A DNA stretch of 64,000 nucleotides from Vavraia culicis subsp. floridensis (GCF_000192795.1 NW_007360604.1:179088-243087), one strand, 5' to 3'; numbered from the stretch's first letter, positions 18,871 through 29,771 are shown. Translations and numbers: made by a program. Notes: a model not told the origin generated them from the sequence alone.

Positions 18871-21114
18871 ATGGGCAAGGAAGTATCCGATAGAACGGTG
18901 CTGAAACAGATAGAAGAGATTAATTCGCATAAGGCAAACAACGTAAACTATTACAACCACCTGATCAATCTTGAGGGTAGTGTTGACCAGGTTTCTCTGT
19001 TCGTATCCATTCAGGCATGCACCGTACTATGTGAGGATTTCTACGTTTACCTGCAGGAGACGAGGGCAATGATGTACGTGGAAAGGGGAATTTCAAAATT
19101 TGATGAGATAATCAAGCTGTGTTTGATAGAGAAGAAGGACTTTTACTTTTTAATAGAGTGTTTAAGCAGGATGCTGATTATAAAGGTTAAAATCACCAAT
19201 GACTTGAACATTCTTTCCGAATACCGATCGTTTCTGCAGATCAACAGTGAAGGCATCTTCAATTTTCTTGTAGACCTACGATCAGAAAATATCGAAATAA
19301 GAATTAGCACTGATAACACGGTTGAAGAACAAATATTTGTGGAAGGATCCCCTGAAACGGTAAAATTAGTACCAAATAATGATAAGTTGTTGGTTGCTAT
19401 GGATTTTATCAGTACTAGTGAGCAATTCGATGTCTTTCTTTTTTATTTTGGTTTGTTTTATGATCCTGCGTGTAAAGCTGCATATTTGAGCAGACTTACA
19501 GATCTCAGAAAGAGGTTTGAGCGGACTCTGCTCATACAGGCAATATTAGACACCGAATACCTTAGCGAATTGATGGATTACGCAATGAAACAAAAAAATG
19601 GCTTGAATGAGCTGAGCACTATTTTCATGATTTGTCTCAAAATAAATGAGTTGAACACGTTCAAAATAATTATCATCGATTTCTTGAAAATCACTAGCAT
19701 ACTCACAGACGAAGAGGCAACGAATCTGCGGCTGATAACAACATCGCTGATAAAGAACCTAAATAAAGAGATAGAAGGTAGGAGACCATCGCAGATGTAT
19801 GATCGTGTGACGAACGCAGTACAGATCGGTGAGATAAACTTTCTGCTGGACATTGGCCTGAAGGATTTTGTGGACTGGGATGATCTGGTTCGATTCCTAT
19901 ATGTTCAAAAGGACTATGCCCTGATTCTTTGCCTGACGCGCCGTAGCATAAAGGTTGAAAGGAAGATATTATTCGCTTGCTATCTCTTCACGGGTGATAT
20001 TTTTTGTGCTGAAACACTCTATGAGGAGGAACTGAATCAAAGATTTACGGTTAAAACCTGCCAAAACGGATCAGAGACAAGTTTTGATGAGATGGAAGCG
20101 AATGAAATATTTGGTGAGTCCATTTGTTCAAATGACCTGATAGATCAGGCACAAGTTTTCATGTTATTCGTAAAAAAAGGTAAAATTTCCTCGGCATTCA
20201 ACCTAATTGAAAAAATAGACGGCGTTGAAGAGTTTATACTGTGTATAAAATTCCTCGTATCGCACAACAGGCAGCTTTTAAAAGAGGTTATTTGTATTGG
20301 CATCAAAAAATTCCATCAGAATTACAATTTCTTGAGAATATCGATAAGTATCCTCCATTTAGAGGAGATTGCCATAACGGCAGATGAAAGAGCAAATCTA
20401 ATTCTTGAGTTGTATTTTAATGATGATGACGAACTTGCTGTTAATTTATGGCCTGATAAAACCTTCATATACAATATCTTGTACAACAATACGCTAGATG
20501 TGGAAAACCTGAACCTGAAATGCAGACTTTTGGAAGAAATCAAGTTGATGTCAACGGAGGAAGACACTTTGTTCTTATTTTTATACGTCATAAGAGAAAT
20601 AGAGCAGCGAACGTTAGAGACAGATGCAGAAAAGGCAGAATCAGAAGGTAAGGCTGTGGAATGCCTACAAGCCAGCATTGATAACCTCTTAATCCATTTG
20701 TTCGGCAATATTGGTGCGTTTAAATCAGAGACTCTAATTCTGTTGTACGATTATTACAAACATTGTGACAAGGATAAGTCCGAACTAGCGTTTAATTCGC
20801 TTTCAATCAGCGATCTAAGCGAGAATAATTTGCATTTTCTATGTGATATAACGGATGATATCAAGATAGTTCAAATTATTCAAGTTATGAAGATAAGACA
20901 ACTCCTCTCAGCGGAGGTGCTCAACACAATCTATGTAAGATTTGCTGCCTATGGAATTTACAACTTGATAGCGCTTTGTGATGAGTTAGAAATGATAGAA
21001 GTTGATTTCAAAAGCAGAGTCCTACTTGATTTACTACGCACCAAGTTGCAACATTTAGGAGCACTGAGGGATCCATTTCTAAAGAAACGAATTTTACATT
21101 TTCTATCAGAATAG
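18871..21114 (+). CDS. Large alpha-helical protein, family not recognised
   Basis: A 747-residue protein with ATG preceded by AAAGCGGGCATAATCGGC (GGG-type motif). It is composed almost wholly of amphipathic helices (for example DFYFLIECLSRMLIIKVKITND; IVQIIQVMKIRQLLSAEVL), with no transmembrane segment, no low-complexity region and few glycines or prolines. The pattern suggests an alpha-solenoid scaffold of HEAT/ARM or TPR type. I considered cohesin Scc3, an alpha-solenoid nucleoporin, the Uso1/p115 head and proteasome Rpn1 (rejected: no glycine-rich PC repeats) and could not support any. It is a well-formed gene; only the function is unknown. Confidence 0.75.
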   Translation: MGKEVSDRTVLKQIEEINSHKANNVNYYNHLINLEGSVDQVSLFVSIQACTVLCEDFYVYLQETRAMMYVERGISKFDEIIKLCLIEKKDFYFLIECLSRMLIIKVKITNDLNILSEYRSFLQINSEGIFNFLVDLRSENIEIRISTDNTVEEQIFVEGSPETVKLVPNNDKLLVAMDFISTSEQFDVFLFYFGLFYDPACKAAYLSRLTDLRKRFERTLLIQAILDTEYLSELMDYAMKQKNGLNELSTIFMICLKINELNTFKIIIIDFLKITSILTDEEATNLRLITTSLIKNLNKEIEGRRPSQMYDRVTNAVQIGEINFLLDIGLKDFVDWDDLVRFLYVQKDYALILCLTRRSIKVERKILFACYLFTGDIFCAETLYEEELNQRFTVKTCQNGSETSFDEMEANEIFGESICSNDLIDQAQVFMLFVKKGKISSAFNLIEKIDGVEEFILCIKFLVSHNRQLLKEVICIGIKKFHQNYNFLRISISILHLEEIAITADERANLILELYFNDDDELAVNLWPDKTFIYNILYNNTLDVENLNLKCRLLEEIKLMSTEEDTLFLFLYVIREIEQRTLETDAEKAESEGKAVECLQASIDNLLIHLFGNIGAFKSETLILLYDYYKHCDKDKSELAFNSLSISDLSENNLHFLCDITDDIKIVQIIQVMKIRQLLSAEVLNTIYVRFAAYGIYNLIALCDELEMIEVDFKSRVLLDLLRTKLQHLGALRDPFLKKRILHFLSE

Positions 21115-21343
21115 CACGTGCAGTAAATAATATGTTATTTATAAACATTAGTTGTTGTGCACTCACAGGTCGTTAGATGGCTCTGTCCTGTGTGTAGATG
21201 GATAGCATTCTTACTATACACAACGATACGGTCTATAGCCTTGCTGAACTTAAACACTGTGGTATATGCGGTAGAAATAATACATCATTGTAATTAGAGT
21301 TGTTATAAAAGTATTTTATTCGTGTCACCAACATTTAACGTAA

Positions 21344-21559
21344 ATGCCCACCACGAATCACAATCGATACCTAATACGCGAAAAAAACAATGCGCAACAG
21401 CATGCTCTGCAGCATTGCCACCGGCAGGAGAGAAATCTACAACAGACAGCCTGCCCGCATTGTGGTAGAACTTTTTACGGAAACGATCCGATTAACAAGT
21501 TGGTAACCTCAGGATTTTTATATCGCACCCTGCTAGAGAAGAACCCAACAATAAATTAA
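21344..21559 (+). CDS. Small zinc-knuckle protein, hypothetical
   Basis: A 71-residue ATG frame. Residues 24-41 contain a possible metal site: a histidine/cysteine cluster (HCHRQE) then CPHCGRTF, a CxxC knuckle. The tail (KLVTSGFLYRTLLEKN) is helical. AATAAA lies within the last codons before the stop, as seen in other genes here. There is no clear CCC motif apart from the CCC inside codon 2. I cannot assign a family; possibilities include a small RNA polymerase-like or ring-type zinc protein. Confidence 0.4.
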   Translation: MPTTNHNRYLIREKNNAQQHALQHCHRQERNLQQTACPHCGRTFYGNDPINKLVTSGFLYRTLLEKNPTIN

Positions 21560-22020
21560 TAATAATTTATTCTTGTACGTATGATAACCATATTTTCATT
21601 TGAGCCTTTGTACGCTTTAGCATTTCCATATTTGTTTAGAAAACCCTTAACCGCACGTATAATGAACATTTCTGTATTATTTCGTTACCATTCTTGCAGT
21701 GCGTAAGCAGCACCAATAATACCACGTTAAAAACAGGGGATACCCCAGTAGGCATAGATAGAGAACGGTCTACGGCAAGGTATTATTACAAACCGGTATC
21801 ATTTGAAAGATGTTAAGGAAATTGTTTTTTTGCGCCAATGATAGTGTTTAGCTGGATGAAATCGTAAATATGCTGCACCTACATTGATGGTGGAGCGGCA
21901 TCTAAACCGGCGCATGCATCATACTGGGATTGCTGGATGAAACAGCAAACTAGAGGTTCCTTCATTCGCCATACCATGGTTGATCATGCCTCTGAACAGT
22001 TGTCCCTACTAAACTGTGTT
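21560..22020. other. Intergenic, nothing recognised
   Basis: Spacer between the small zinc protein and the convergent propeller gene. No supported feature. Confidence 0.5.
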
Positions 22021-24672
22021 TTAGTTTCGCGCTTTGTACCTTATTTGGATCATTCCCTTGGTACCATTACCGGTCAAATAATAGATAATATCGCCAACTA
22101 GCACAGCAGAAACCAAAATATCGCGTATATCACGCACAAACATCAGCTTAATATCATCTACAATTCTGTATAGGCGTATTTTACCGATTTTATCGCTTGT
22201 AATTATGAGGTCATCTTTGAGTACCTCAAAATTAATTAGGTACTGTGTTTCAAAGATCGAATACTTAAGCTTGGTCTTATAGAAAATCATCAACGCATCC
22301 TTTTTGGTTATCAAATAAACGTAGCGGTTCCTACCGATTATCTTTAAAATAGGGGATGGCGCAGTGATATAGACGCCGCCATTCGCTCTGATTTCGTATT
22401 TTTTTCGTTTCTTAGAACTTTTATCCATGAAATCATACAAAAATATCTTTTCGTGTTTGACTAGCAATATCTTGTCGTCACAGGCAGTTATTAAATCATA
22501 ATCACGGCTAAGTTGTATTGAATCAACACCTTTTTCTTCTATGATGTCTAGAAAGCATCTATCCATTCTCCAAACGAGTGCTAATAAACAGTTATTAAAG
22601 TTGGCTGCAGCTTTTAAATAGCCATCATGTTGTTTCTCATTAGATTCACCGAACCGTACCCTGTAAGTACCATCGACATGATTAAAAATCATTATATCTC
22701 CCACAAATATCATGCTACTTGTGCCTATAGGTGCTGTTTTATCTACAGTATGTGTGCTTTTGAGTCGATAGTGCTGTTTCCTCTCATAAAAATTCATTTT
22801 ATTATCTGAAAATTTTACAGAGTAGGCGGAAACATATAATTCATCCTTGCTCATTTCATAAATTTTCCTTTTGGTCACCAAAAAATGCTTATAGTGCTCA
22901 TTTTGTTTGATGCACAGTAGCATTTTCTCGCTATGTTTCGAATTATACCTCTTTTTCGAAACAAACTCGTAGTTACCTCCAATCGTTTTCTGATCTGTGA
23001 TTTCGTAATTTTTGGAAATTCTGGTCTTTAAAATGTGTTTTGATACAACGAACAGAAAATTTTTTATGAGAAATACCGTACTAACGTTGCATAGGAAAAA
23101 TTGGATAAACACGAAGGACCGCTTTTTGAAATCGTAAATTCTGATGGTTCTATCTCCAGTGAGAAGAATAAACGTTCGTTTGTACACTAGTACGTCAAAA
23201 ATAACGAAATTGAACGTGTAACATTTGAATATATCGGCGGTCCGATCTAGGCTAACGCTCTCTATCAGCTTCAGTCGTAGTAATTTTACAGTGTTCTTGT
23301 TAGAAAAAACCAAATACTTGCTATTAATGTGGTAAGCCGTGTACACAACATCGTATTTTTCTTCCTTTAGGATTAAAAACGTCTGGAATATCATGATTAC
23401 GCTCTTCTTGACCACTATTATATCCACAAGAGTCTTTAGATCAAAAAAAGTATTTTTGAGGTACTGTCCAACCTGGGAAGCTACCAAATTCGTTCTGGCA
23501 CCGTCAAGCCCGGTATGTACCATTTTTTTCAGCATTTCCACGTCAAAAAATTCTATTTTGTTAGCAACAACAAAAATGTATGGCTCATACACGAAGTAAT
23601 TCTTAATTGGACCAGAGAAAGTTTTTGTTGTCTCGTTTTGTTCGCATTTTACATCAAATTCCCTATATACAGTATCAAAATACCGATATTGGATAATTTC
23701 ATTGCTACCTAAGTGTATGATTGATCCTTTTATCGGATTAAATGTACGAGCTCTCGTGCAACGACGTAACGAATCATATTGTTGTTTATATTGCTCTGTA
23801 AAGGCGCTGTCATACTCATGGATAACTTTGTTGCTTGTGACTTCTATGATGTGCTCCCTATCATTGCAGTCCACGATTAAAACTGTATTGCCTATCACAA
23901 GATAACAATCAGGTGAAATTTTTACCTCAAGCACAAATAGTTTTATAAAACCGTGGTACAGTACGATTTTATCGGAGGAAAGGAATATCAACCTCTCTTT
24001 CGTAATCACAAATGAATGACATTTATCCAGCTCAAACGAATAATCCTTCTCTATGAGAACATGACTGTACCGGTCTACAGGAACAACATATTCCTCGGGA
24101 ACAAGTGCATTTTTAACAGATACTCCAATCTTGTATTTAGTGAAGTAGTACTTCGTGTGTTGTTTCGAAAGCACGAACAGCCAATCTTGTCTCGTCTTTA
24201 ATTCCAGCGGGATAGCTAAGAAATGGTATCTGCCTACATAGCGAAGTGAGTCTCTTTCCAGAATATAGCACGTGCCACACAAGCTCGTTAATACTATAAA
24301 AGTATCAGAAACGTTCAAATAATATATGCTATGAATATTAGCAATCTCATAACTTAGCAATATACCACCATACTCTTTTATATCAGTGCATCCCGCCTTT
24401 CTAACTTTGAAATTCTCCGACTTGTTATCAGTTACAATGTCTTTATAGTTCAAAATCTCGTGTACATGCAGTTTCGTTTTACCACTCAACACGAAGAACC
24501 TTTCCTTTTCCCATTTCACCTTGTTTATATGACAAATCTTCAAGACATGCACCAATTTATCATGTTTGTCATAAAAATAAACAGCGTTGCTTGTTGCAGC
24601 AACCAGAATTTCACCGATGTATAACGTGTCAATTATGTAAGAGCTCTTCTCGATAGTCAGAATTTTAAACAT
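22021..24672 (-). CDS. Large beta-propeller (WD40-like) protein, unassigned
   Basis: An 883-residue protein built of short beta strands in repeating blades. Strand-turn units such as ILVAATSNAVYFYDKHD, DWLFVLSKQH and TFILLTGDRTIRIYDF recur throughout, with the last pair DLIITSDKIGKIRLYRI near the C-terminus. That last unit resembles the SADKFGNI..(V/Y)R blade of the DDB1/SF3B3/CPSF160 family, so a divergent RSE1 or CFT1 is possible. A nucleolar UTP propeller or WDR6-type protein is an alternative. No transmembrane segment or low-complexity tail. ATG 24672 follows TCCCCTTTACCCG. A second long propeller protein of the same general type lies at 36394. Confidence 0.7.
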   Translation of the reverse strand: MFKILTIEKSSYIIDTLYIGEILVAATSNAVYFYDKHDKLVHVLKICHINKVKWEKERFFVLSGKTKLHVHEILNYKDIVTDNKSENFKVRKAGCTDIKEYGGILLSYEIANIHSIYYLNVSDTFIVLTSLCGTCYILERDSLRYVGRYHFLAIPLELKTRQDWLFVLSKQHTKYYFTKYKIGVSVKNALVPEEYVVPVDRYSHVLIEKDYSFELDKCHSFVITKERLIFLSSDKIVLYHGFIKLFVLEVKISPDCYLVIGNTVLIVDCNDREHIIEVTSNKVIHEYDSAFTEQYKQQYDSLRRCTRARTFNPIKGSIIHLGSNEIIQYRYFDTVYREFDVKCEQNETTKTFSGPIKNYFVYEPYIFVVANKIEFFDVEMLKKMVHTGLDGARTNLVASQVGQYLKNTFFDLKTLVDIIVVKKSVIMIFQTFLILKEEKYDVVYTAYHINSKYLVFSNKNTVKLLRLKLIESVSLDRTADIFKCYTFNFVIFDVLVYKRTFILLTGDRTIRIYDFKKRSFVFIQFFLCNVSTVFLIKNFLFVVSKHILKTRISKNYEITDQKTIGGNYEFVSKKRYNSKHSEKMLLCIKQNEHYKHFLVTKRKIYEMSKDELYVSAYSVKFSDNKMNFYERKQHYRLKSTHTVDKTAPIGTSSMIFVGDIMIFNHVDGTYRVRFGESNEKQHDGYLKAAANFNNCLLALVWRMDRCFLDIIEEKGVDSIQLSRDYDLITACDDKILLVKHEKIFLYDFMDKSSKKRKKYEIRANGGVYITAPSPILKIIGRNRYVYLITKKDALMIFYKTKLKYSIFETQYLINFEVLKDDLIITSDKIGKIRLYRIVDDIKLMFVRDIRDILVSAVLVGDIIYYLTGNGTKGMIQIRYKARN

Positions 24673-25919
24673 CGGGTAAAGGGGACCCAGAGAAAATAAA
24701 TATTATGATACCCTTCTAACATTCTCATACTACGTATATTCAGTTTATTAAACATAAGGACTGCTTCATCACTCAACAAAGATTTGACCTCGCTGTTGTT
24801 ACCTGACAACAGCTTGTCTACACCTATTCTGATAAATATGCTTCTTTAGGACATACTCCGGTCATGGCCGTTGATCTTAGTGGCTGATTTTATACAATCC
24901 TGTATTGAGATTGTAGGAATACGCACGTGTCTTCTTGAGAAAATGTCCGTGTTGTTAGTCTCCATCAATCCTTGCTCAAGGCTAGTTTCCAACGGATTCA
25001 AGCGCATTATCTCTGGTACGTGTCGCCATATAACACTCTCTTTAACGAGTTGGCGCTTCACGATCTCTAGGCAACCGCATGGCGGATCCAATTCCATCAT
25101 TTTCATGACACGAATGCCTACAGCATTTCTAAAACTCACAGTGCTACGCAAAGAGACCTATAAAAATTGGTTTATATGATGCTTATTGTAAAATTATCTA
25201 AGAAATACAGTGCTGTATCGTTAGATAATATTCGTTATGTGAGAGTTTAAATAATGTCGATACTTAGCATCAGCTCAAGTGTTGTAATGGTTAAAACCAG
25301 AAAAAGAGTCAAAACACGATATGTACAAGGAGCTGTTGTTTAATGAATATTAGTTCAAAACTCTTGTATTCTTTAAAAAGTACTTGCATATTGAAGAACT
25401 CTAAATATGTGCGTATTTTTGTATTTAAACTTCAATTTTTGTTTATGTTAATCGGTAAGTGGTTAAACCGACAGGTTTGATATAAATTGTTTGTGTTTAT
25501 TCGCTATTAATTGTGAACCAAGAACACATTCCTCGTTTTCTAGGTAGTAATTATCGATAAGCAAGTATCATTCTTAGAATAACCATGATACAGTTAATTA
25601 TACATGGATGTTCTACATATCTATTATTGTGATAGACTGCCTAGCATGTTTCTATCCCAAGTATCACTCTTCCCTTATGATCAGAGCAACGTTGTTGCAA
25701 CAGAACACATTTTATTCGCTGCTAAACGCTCTTAGTACTATCCAAACTATCAGGTTATCATACGGATGTATTTGTTCGGACGTATTTCGAATAAATCTGG
25801 CACTCTCACCCCTTAATCCAGAATAATTTAAGAACAGTTCTATATTCGGCATTTTATATTTCCATATCACGCAGAGATTTGGAAATGGTTTTGTATCCGA
25901 TATGTGTTTTAATAAAATA
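24673..25919. other. Intergenic between two minus-strand genes
   Basis: The first 18 nt carry the TCCCCTTTACCCG motif of the gene ending at 24672. A minus frame at 24846-25106 is listed separately. The rest shows nothing recognisable. Confidence 0.45.
24846..25106 (-). CDS. Doubtful 86-residue frame
   Basis: An ATG frame (MKMMELDPPCGCLEIVKRQL...) whose composition is less AT-biased than the surrounding spacer. There is no domain, no CCC motif and no partner. It may be a chance frame or the remains of a gene. Confidence 0.2.
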   Translation of the reverse strand: MKMMELDPPCGCLEIVKRQLVKESVIWRHVPEIMRLNPLETSLEQGLMETNNTDIFSRRHVRIPTISIQDCIKSATKINGHDRSMS

Positions 25920-27029
25920 TCACCATGGCTTGTATTTTTTGAATTGTCCGCCTCCGTAAAATTTGAACGCCTCACCGTAACCGTCAGTCTGATCATGATG
26001 ATAGTTAAAGTCGAACATGTCGTCTAAACTTCGTGATGTTTTCGAAGACTCAAATTCGGTTTTTATAGCTATTGGTGGTGGTACCCGGCACTCTTCCATG
26101 GCATCCCAGTCCAGCCTTCTAAAGAACGGATGATTTCTAATCAATTTGGCATCAGCTGGCATATAACCTAGCCGTTCTTTTCTATTGCGTTTCAACAACG
26201 ATTGTATCAAATCCTTGGCGGACAGGTCAAACGATTCAGGAAACTCGACGGGCTTGTACAGGATGTTATATCGGGTGTCGATAAAACTATTGCCAAGAAA
26301 CGGGTTGTACCCCGTGAGTATCTCATACAAAATAACGCCTATTTCCCAATAATCACTATCAGACCTGACAAAGTCACCACTGATATAGTCAATTGAAATG
26401 TACTGAATATGATTTTCGAAATCGTTCAGTTCCAAACCCTGTTTGTTAAGAAAATCAAATCTTAACTTAATATGGCCCGTTTCGCTTAACATTACAGTAT
26501 TAGGAAACAACGATCTATACAATAATCTCTTTCGATGGAGATATTGTATCGCAATAATAATTTCTGCTATGTAAAAGGCCGCCTCATCACTAGACAAGTA
26601 TTTCCTATCCCTTAGGTAATAGAAAAAATATCCACCCAATGCCAACTCAGTAATATAATACACTTGTTTGAGATCCTGAAACGAACAGACAAAGTTGATC
26701 AAAAAAGTATGCCTTATACTTCGTCGGACATCAAACTCTTGCTTCAAAAGTTTTAATTTGTCATAGTTAACCATTTTTTTCTTTTTCATGATTCTGACCA
26801 TAAAATAAACGTGGAACTGTGACAGTTTGAGGCTGTTTCTTTCAAATAACCTTTTAAAGAAAAACTCTTTTATACATCCTTCATTGCGTATTAAGCCGCG
26901 GCAAAATTTTGTCCTTTTTGACTGTTCGTTTTCTGGATTGTCATATAATTGGTACCTTACTATGTGGTATGAGCACAGAAAATTCCTTTCAAGAATCTGG
27001 ACATGTTCAAAATCCTTCTTCGTGAACAT
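25920..27029 (-). CDS. AGC-family pseudokinase
   Basis: A 369-residue protein with the full layout of a PKA-like AGC kinase but without its catalytic residues. Recognisable parts are the alpha-C glutamate (LLKQEFDV), the hinge region (YYITELALGGYFFYYLRD), the alpha-E helix (YIAEIIIAIQYLHRKRLLYR), alpha-F (SDYWEIGVILYEILTGYNPF) and the C-lobe (LLKRNRKERLGYMP, HPFFRRLDW). The VAIK lysine is Arg (MVRIMKK), YRDLKPEN is YRSLFPNT, DFG is replaced by FDF, and APE by SID. It is therefore predicted inactive and probably a scaffold or regulator. An acidic/aromatic AGC-type tail follows. ATG 27029 is chosen over an ATG five codons upstream because CACCCTTGTTTA lies between them. Confidence 0.85.
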   Translation of the reverse strand: MFTKKDFEHVQILERNFLCSYHIVRYQLYDNPENEQSKRTKFCRGLIRNEGCIKEFFFKRLFERNSLKLSQFHVYFMVRIMKKKKMVNYDKLKLLKQEFDVRRSIRHTFLINFVCSFQDLKQVYYITELALGGYFFYYLRDRKYLSSDEAAFYIAEIIIAIQYLHRKRLLYRSLFPNTVMLSETGHIKLRFDFLNKQGLELNDFENHIQYISIDYISGDFVRSDSDYWEIGVILYEILTGYNPFLGNSFIDTRYNILYKPVEFPESFDLSAKDLIQSLLKRNRKERLGYMPADAKLIRNHPFFRRLDWDAMEECRVPPPIAIKTEFESSKTSRSLDDMFDFNYHHDQTDGYGEAFKFYGGGQFKKYKPW

Positions 27030-28288
27030 TAAACAAGGGTGCATGCAATTCGATTTAATTTAGGATCCGGTAAAGTTGAGCGGTAGCGCTGATTTTTTTG
27101 CAGGTACACATGTGTTCCTGCTGTTCGACCACTATGTTAGTTGCTTGTTGTTCTATTACCATCATTTTTGCTGCTGCCAGATGATCATGGAGAACGATAT
27201 GAAGTATTGGTTTAAACAAGCCAAGCAGCATAATCCGTTCTCTGTATAAAAATTTTGTTTCCTAATGTAGAAAAATAAAAATGGGAAACCGTAGTTATCA
27301 AGCTAGTGAGTCTAACGCGTTGTTTAGCTGGACCATCTTGCAGACATCAGTTATCTTAGGCATGGTATTGTCACTACGATTGGTTTTGCTGGTAGGTGAT
27401 TTAGTGTTTTGTTGAAATTTACTTTGGTTCTAGCAGGATTTGATCAGGAAATAGAAAACATTCGCGGACAAACCATAAAACATGCTATGGCTTCTATAAG
27501 GTTCGTGTCATATTATTTCCTTTATCTTGTGAAAATGTTTGACATTTTAAACCGCTTATGAAACGTAAAATAGCTTTGAAGGAAATTTACAATTCCAGTG
27601 ATGAACATGTGAAATACAAAATTGATATTTTGTCAGAAGATAGATTGTACTCCTTGCAGTATTAGTGTGTTTGTTTGAATAAGGACATAACACTCGCAAT
27701 GTTTCGTAATAAAAGGAAATTGAAACTGTTAAAACAGAAATTTGTATCGGTCATGACCAGAATCAGTCATATTGATGCTACAAAATACGAAAAGATGGCA
27801 GCGCATCTCTACTCGGTTTCTCACATTAATTATTCACAACACGCACAATTAGAATACGTAAGATAACATGCCACGCGTGAAACGTGTTGCTGTTTAACTT
27901 TATAGCTATAGCACAAAAATTTGAATAACGTAACATGAAAATCTGTTTTATAGACAAAAAGGTGCTGTTAAAATGGCTGTAATATTTAAATATAAGCCGT
28001 CTAATGTGCCCTACAAACTTGCGTGGATGTAGGTTTGCTCCATACACACTAGCAGCTCTAGTTACAAACGCGATACCTCCGAAATATGTTCACGAAAAAA
28101 CACATTTGTTTGTGTTGTATGAATAGTACCAAAGGATATTTTAAAGAAGAAAATTTGCCTTTACTTATCAAAAATCAAAGGTAAAAGAGAGCAGCAATAT
28201 CAGGTGTAGAATGAAATGAGAAAACAGCAATTTGGGAATCGAAGTGCGATTTATAATTTGTAAAAATATTTGAGGCCTTTTTGGCAGT
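27030..28288. other. Divergent intergenic region with small coding-like fragments
   Basis: Three short plus frames look more protein-like than usual spacer: 27281-27415 (44 codons with one hydrophobic segment), 27559-27663 (34 codons, preceded by AAACCGCTT) and 27711-27866 (about 51 codons, basic). None is assignable. An intron-like string ends CCTAATGTAG just before the first. They may be tiny genes, exons or gene remains. Confidence 0.35.
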
Positions 28289-29170
28289 ATGAGAATAGTG
28301 GAAAGGGGTTGCGTACAATTTGATGAGAAATTGCTTTCCTTGGCATTGACAGATAACTCCATATTAACTGGCGGAACCAATAGAACGCTCTATAAGCTTG
28401 ATATGGATCTACAGGAACGGCAGATTCTATGTCAGCATGAAAAATCGATACGTTGCATCTCAGCAAAAGACGATTTGATCGTCTGCGGTAGCTATGACGG
28501 CAATGCTACGGTCCTGTACCAGGACAAAATTTTGGATTTGATAGAGGGACCGGAAACAGAGATCAAAGGAGTTGATATACTGAGCGGCGATAGGAAGGAT
28601 AATTACATATCACTCAGCACGCGAGGAAAAACCGTTTGGGTATGCAAACTGAACGAAAAGATTGAGATTGATTCCATACTTGAGGATCACACCCAGGATG
28701 TAAAAGGTGTTAAATTCTTCGGCGGCTTGCTGTACACGTACGGGTACGATCACACTGTCAGGATATATCAGCGTTTTACGATGTATGACGATTCATGGGT
28801 TCTTTTACAATCGCTGGAAGCACAAAAGGAGACCGTTTGGGACGTGGAGGTACTGGAAAAGCTCTTTATAGCGAGTAACGATGGCTGCATTTACGTTTAT
28901 AAAAAAGAAAAGGATTGGATCTTTGATTACTGCTGCAACGTTTCGATCTATCCCATTTATTCACTCTGTAGAGTTGGAAGCTTTCTGGCACTGGTGGTTG
29001 ACAGCAAGTCATTGGTAATTGTTGATGACACGTTACAGGTCAAGTGCTCATTGGAGGATGCCCATCAAAATGACATAAATTGTGTGAAATACACCGGGTA
29101 TAACAATACGCTTGCTACGTGTTCGGATGACGGCTACTTGAAGGTTTACCATGTTGATTTTTCTGAATAG
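28289..29170 (+). CDS. CIA1: Cia1/CIAO1, cytosolic Fe-S targeting WD40 protein
   Basis: A 293-residue seven-blade WD40 protein matching Cia1 (CIAO1). Cia1 belongs to the CIA targeting complex, which hands [4Fe-4S] clusters to cytosolic and nuclear proteins. Diagnostic stretches are KTVWVCKLNEK..., LEDHTQDVKGVKF (CIAO1: LNSHTQDVKHVVW), YGYDHTVRIYQR...DDSWVLLQSLEAQKETVWDV (CIAO1: [31 protein letters not shown]) and the final blade DAHQNDINCVKY...LATCSDDGYLKVYHV. It is about 40 residues shorter than animal and yeast forms. Upstream is GAGGCCTTTTTGGCAGT instead of a CCC string. DRE2, another Fe-S assembly factor, lies 6 kb away. Confidence 0.87.
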   Translation: MRIVERGCVQFDEKLLSLALTDNSILTGGTNRTLYKLDMDLQERQILCQHEKSIRCISAKDDLIVCGSYDGNATVLYQDKILDLIEGPETEIKGVDILSGDRKDNYISLSTRGKTVWVCKLNEKIEIDSILEDHTQDVKGVKFFGGLLYTYGYDHTVRIYQRFTMYDDSWVLLQSLEAQKETVWDVEVLEKLFIASNDGCIYVYKKEKDWIFDYCCNVSIYPIYSLCRVGSFLALVVDSKSLVIVDDTLQVKCSLEDAHQNDINCVKYTGYNNTLATCSDDGYLKVYHVDFSE

Positions 29171-29771
29171 AATCGTGCGATAGGCCTTGTTCTTACTTAA
29201 TCCGTGGTAAATTGCGCGCTACGTTCACTAAAAGCATATTCAGTAAAAACGCTTGCACCAGTCTTCATTTTATCAGTTATTCTCCTGCTTAGGATATAGC
29301 GGATGTGTTTGCTGTACGGCAATTAAATGCTTTAGAGTTCATGTGGATCACACTTCCGTATTTTCATTTACGATGCCTTCATCTCCGCTGTGTATTTGAT
29401 GGCTATAACGAACATTAACGCACCAATTAAATGCTATATTTTAATTTATCACTGAACAATGTGAACGTTAATTCGAACAATTTTTCTGTCTATAACGGGT
29501 CAAATGTTCCTTTTGATGACGTTATTGGATGCGGTTTTTGCACACGTAATTAACAAAGTTGATTTTCGCCAAAATTTCGTGTTCTTGATCCACTTTGACC
29601 AGCACTCTGCCCGCATATAAATCATGAATTAACAAAAAGCACCGTTTTCACTCAGCAATAGCCGGTTTAAACGAAATAAATATCAAATTAGCGGTGCGTA
29701 CCGGCATCGTGATGAAATCCGCTGTCGCCAAAACAGTGATTTAATTTTTTGTACCTTTTTAAAATAAAAAA
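29171..29771. other. Intergenic, nothing recognised
   Basis: AT-rich spacer between two plus-strand genes. No supported coding frame or RNA. Confidence 0.5.
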
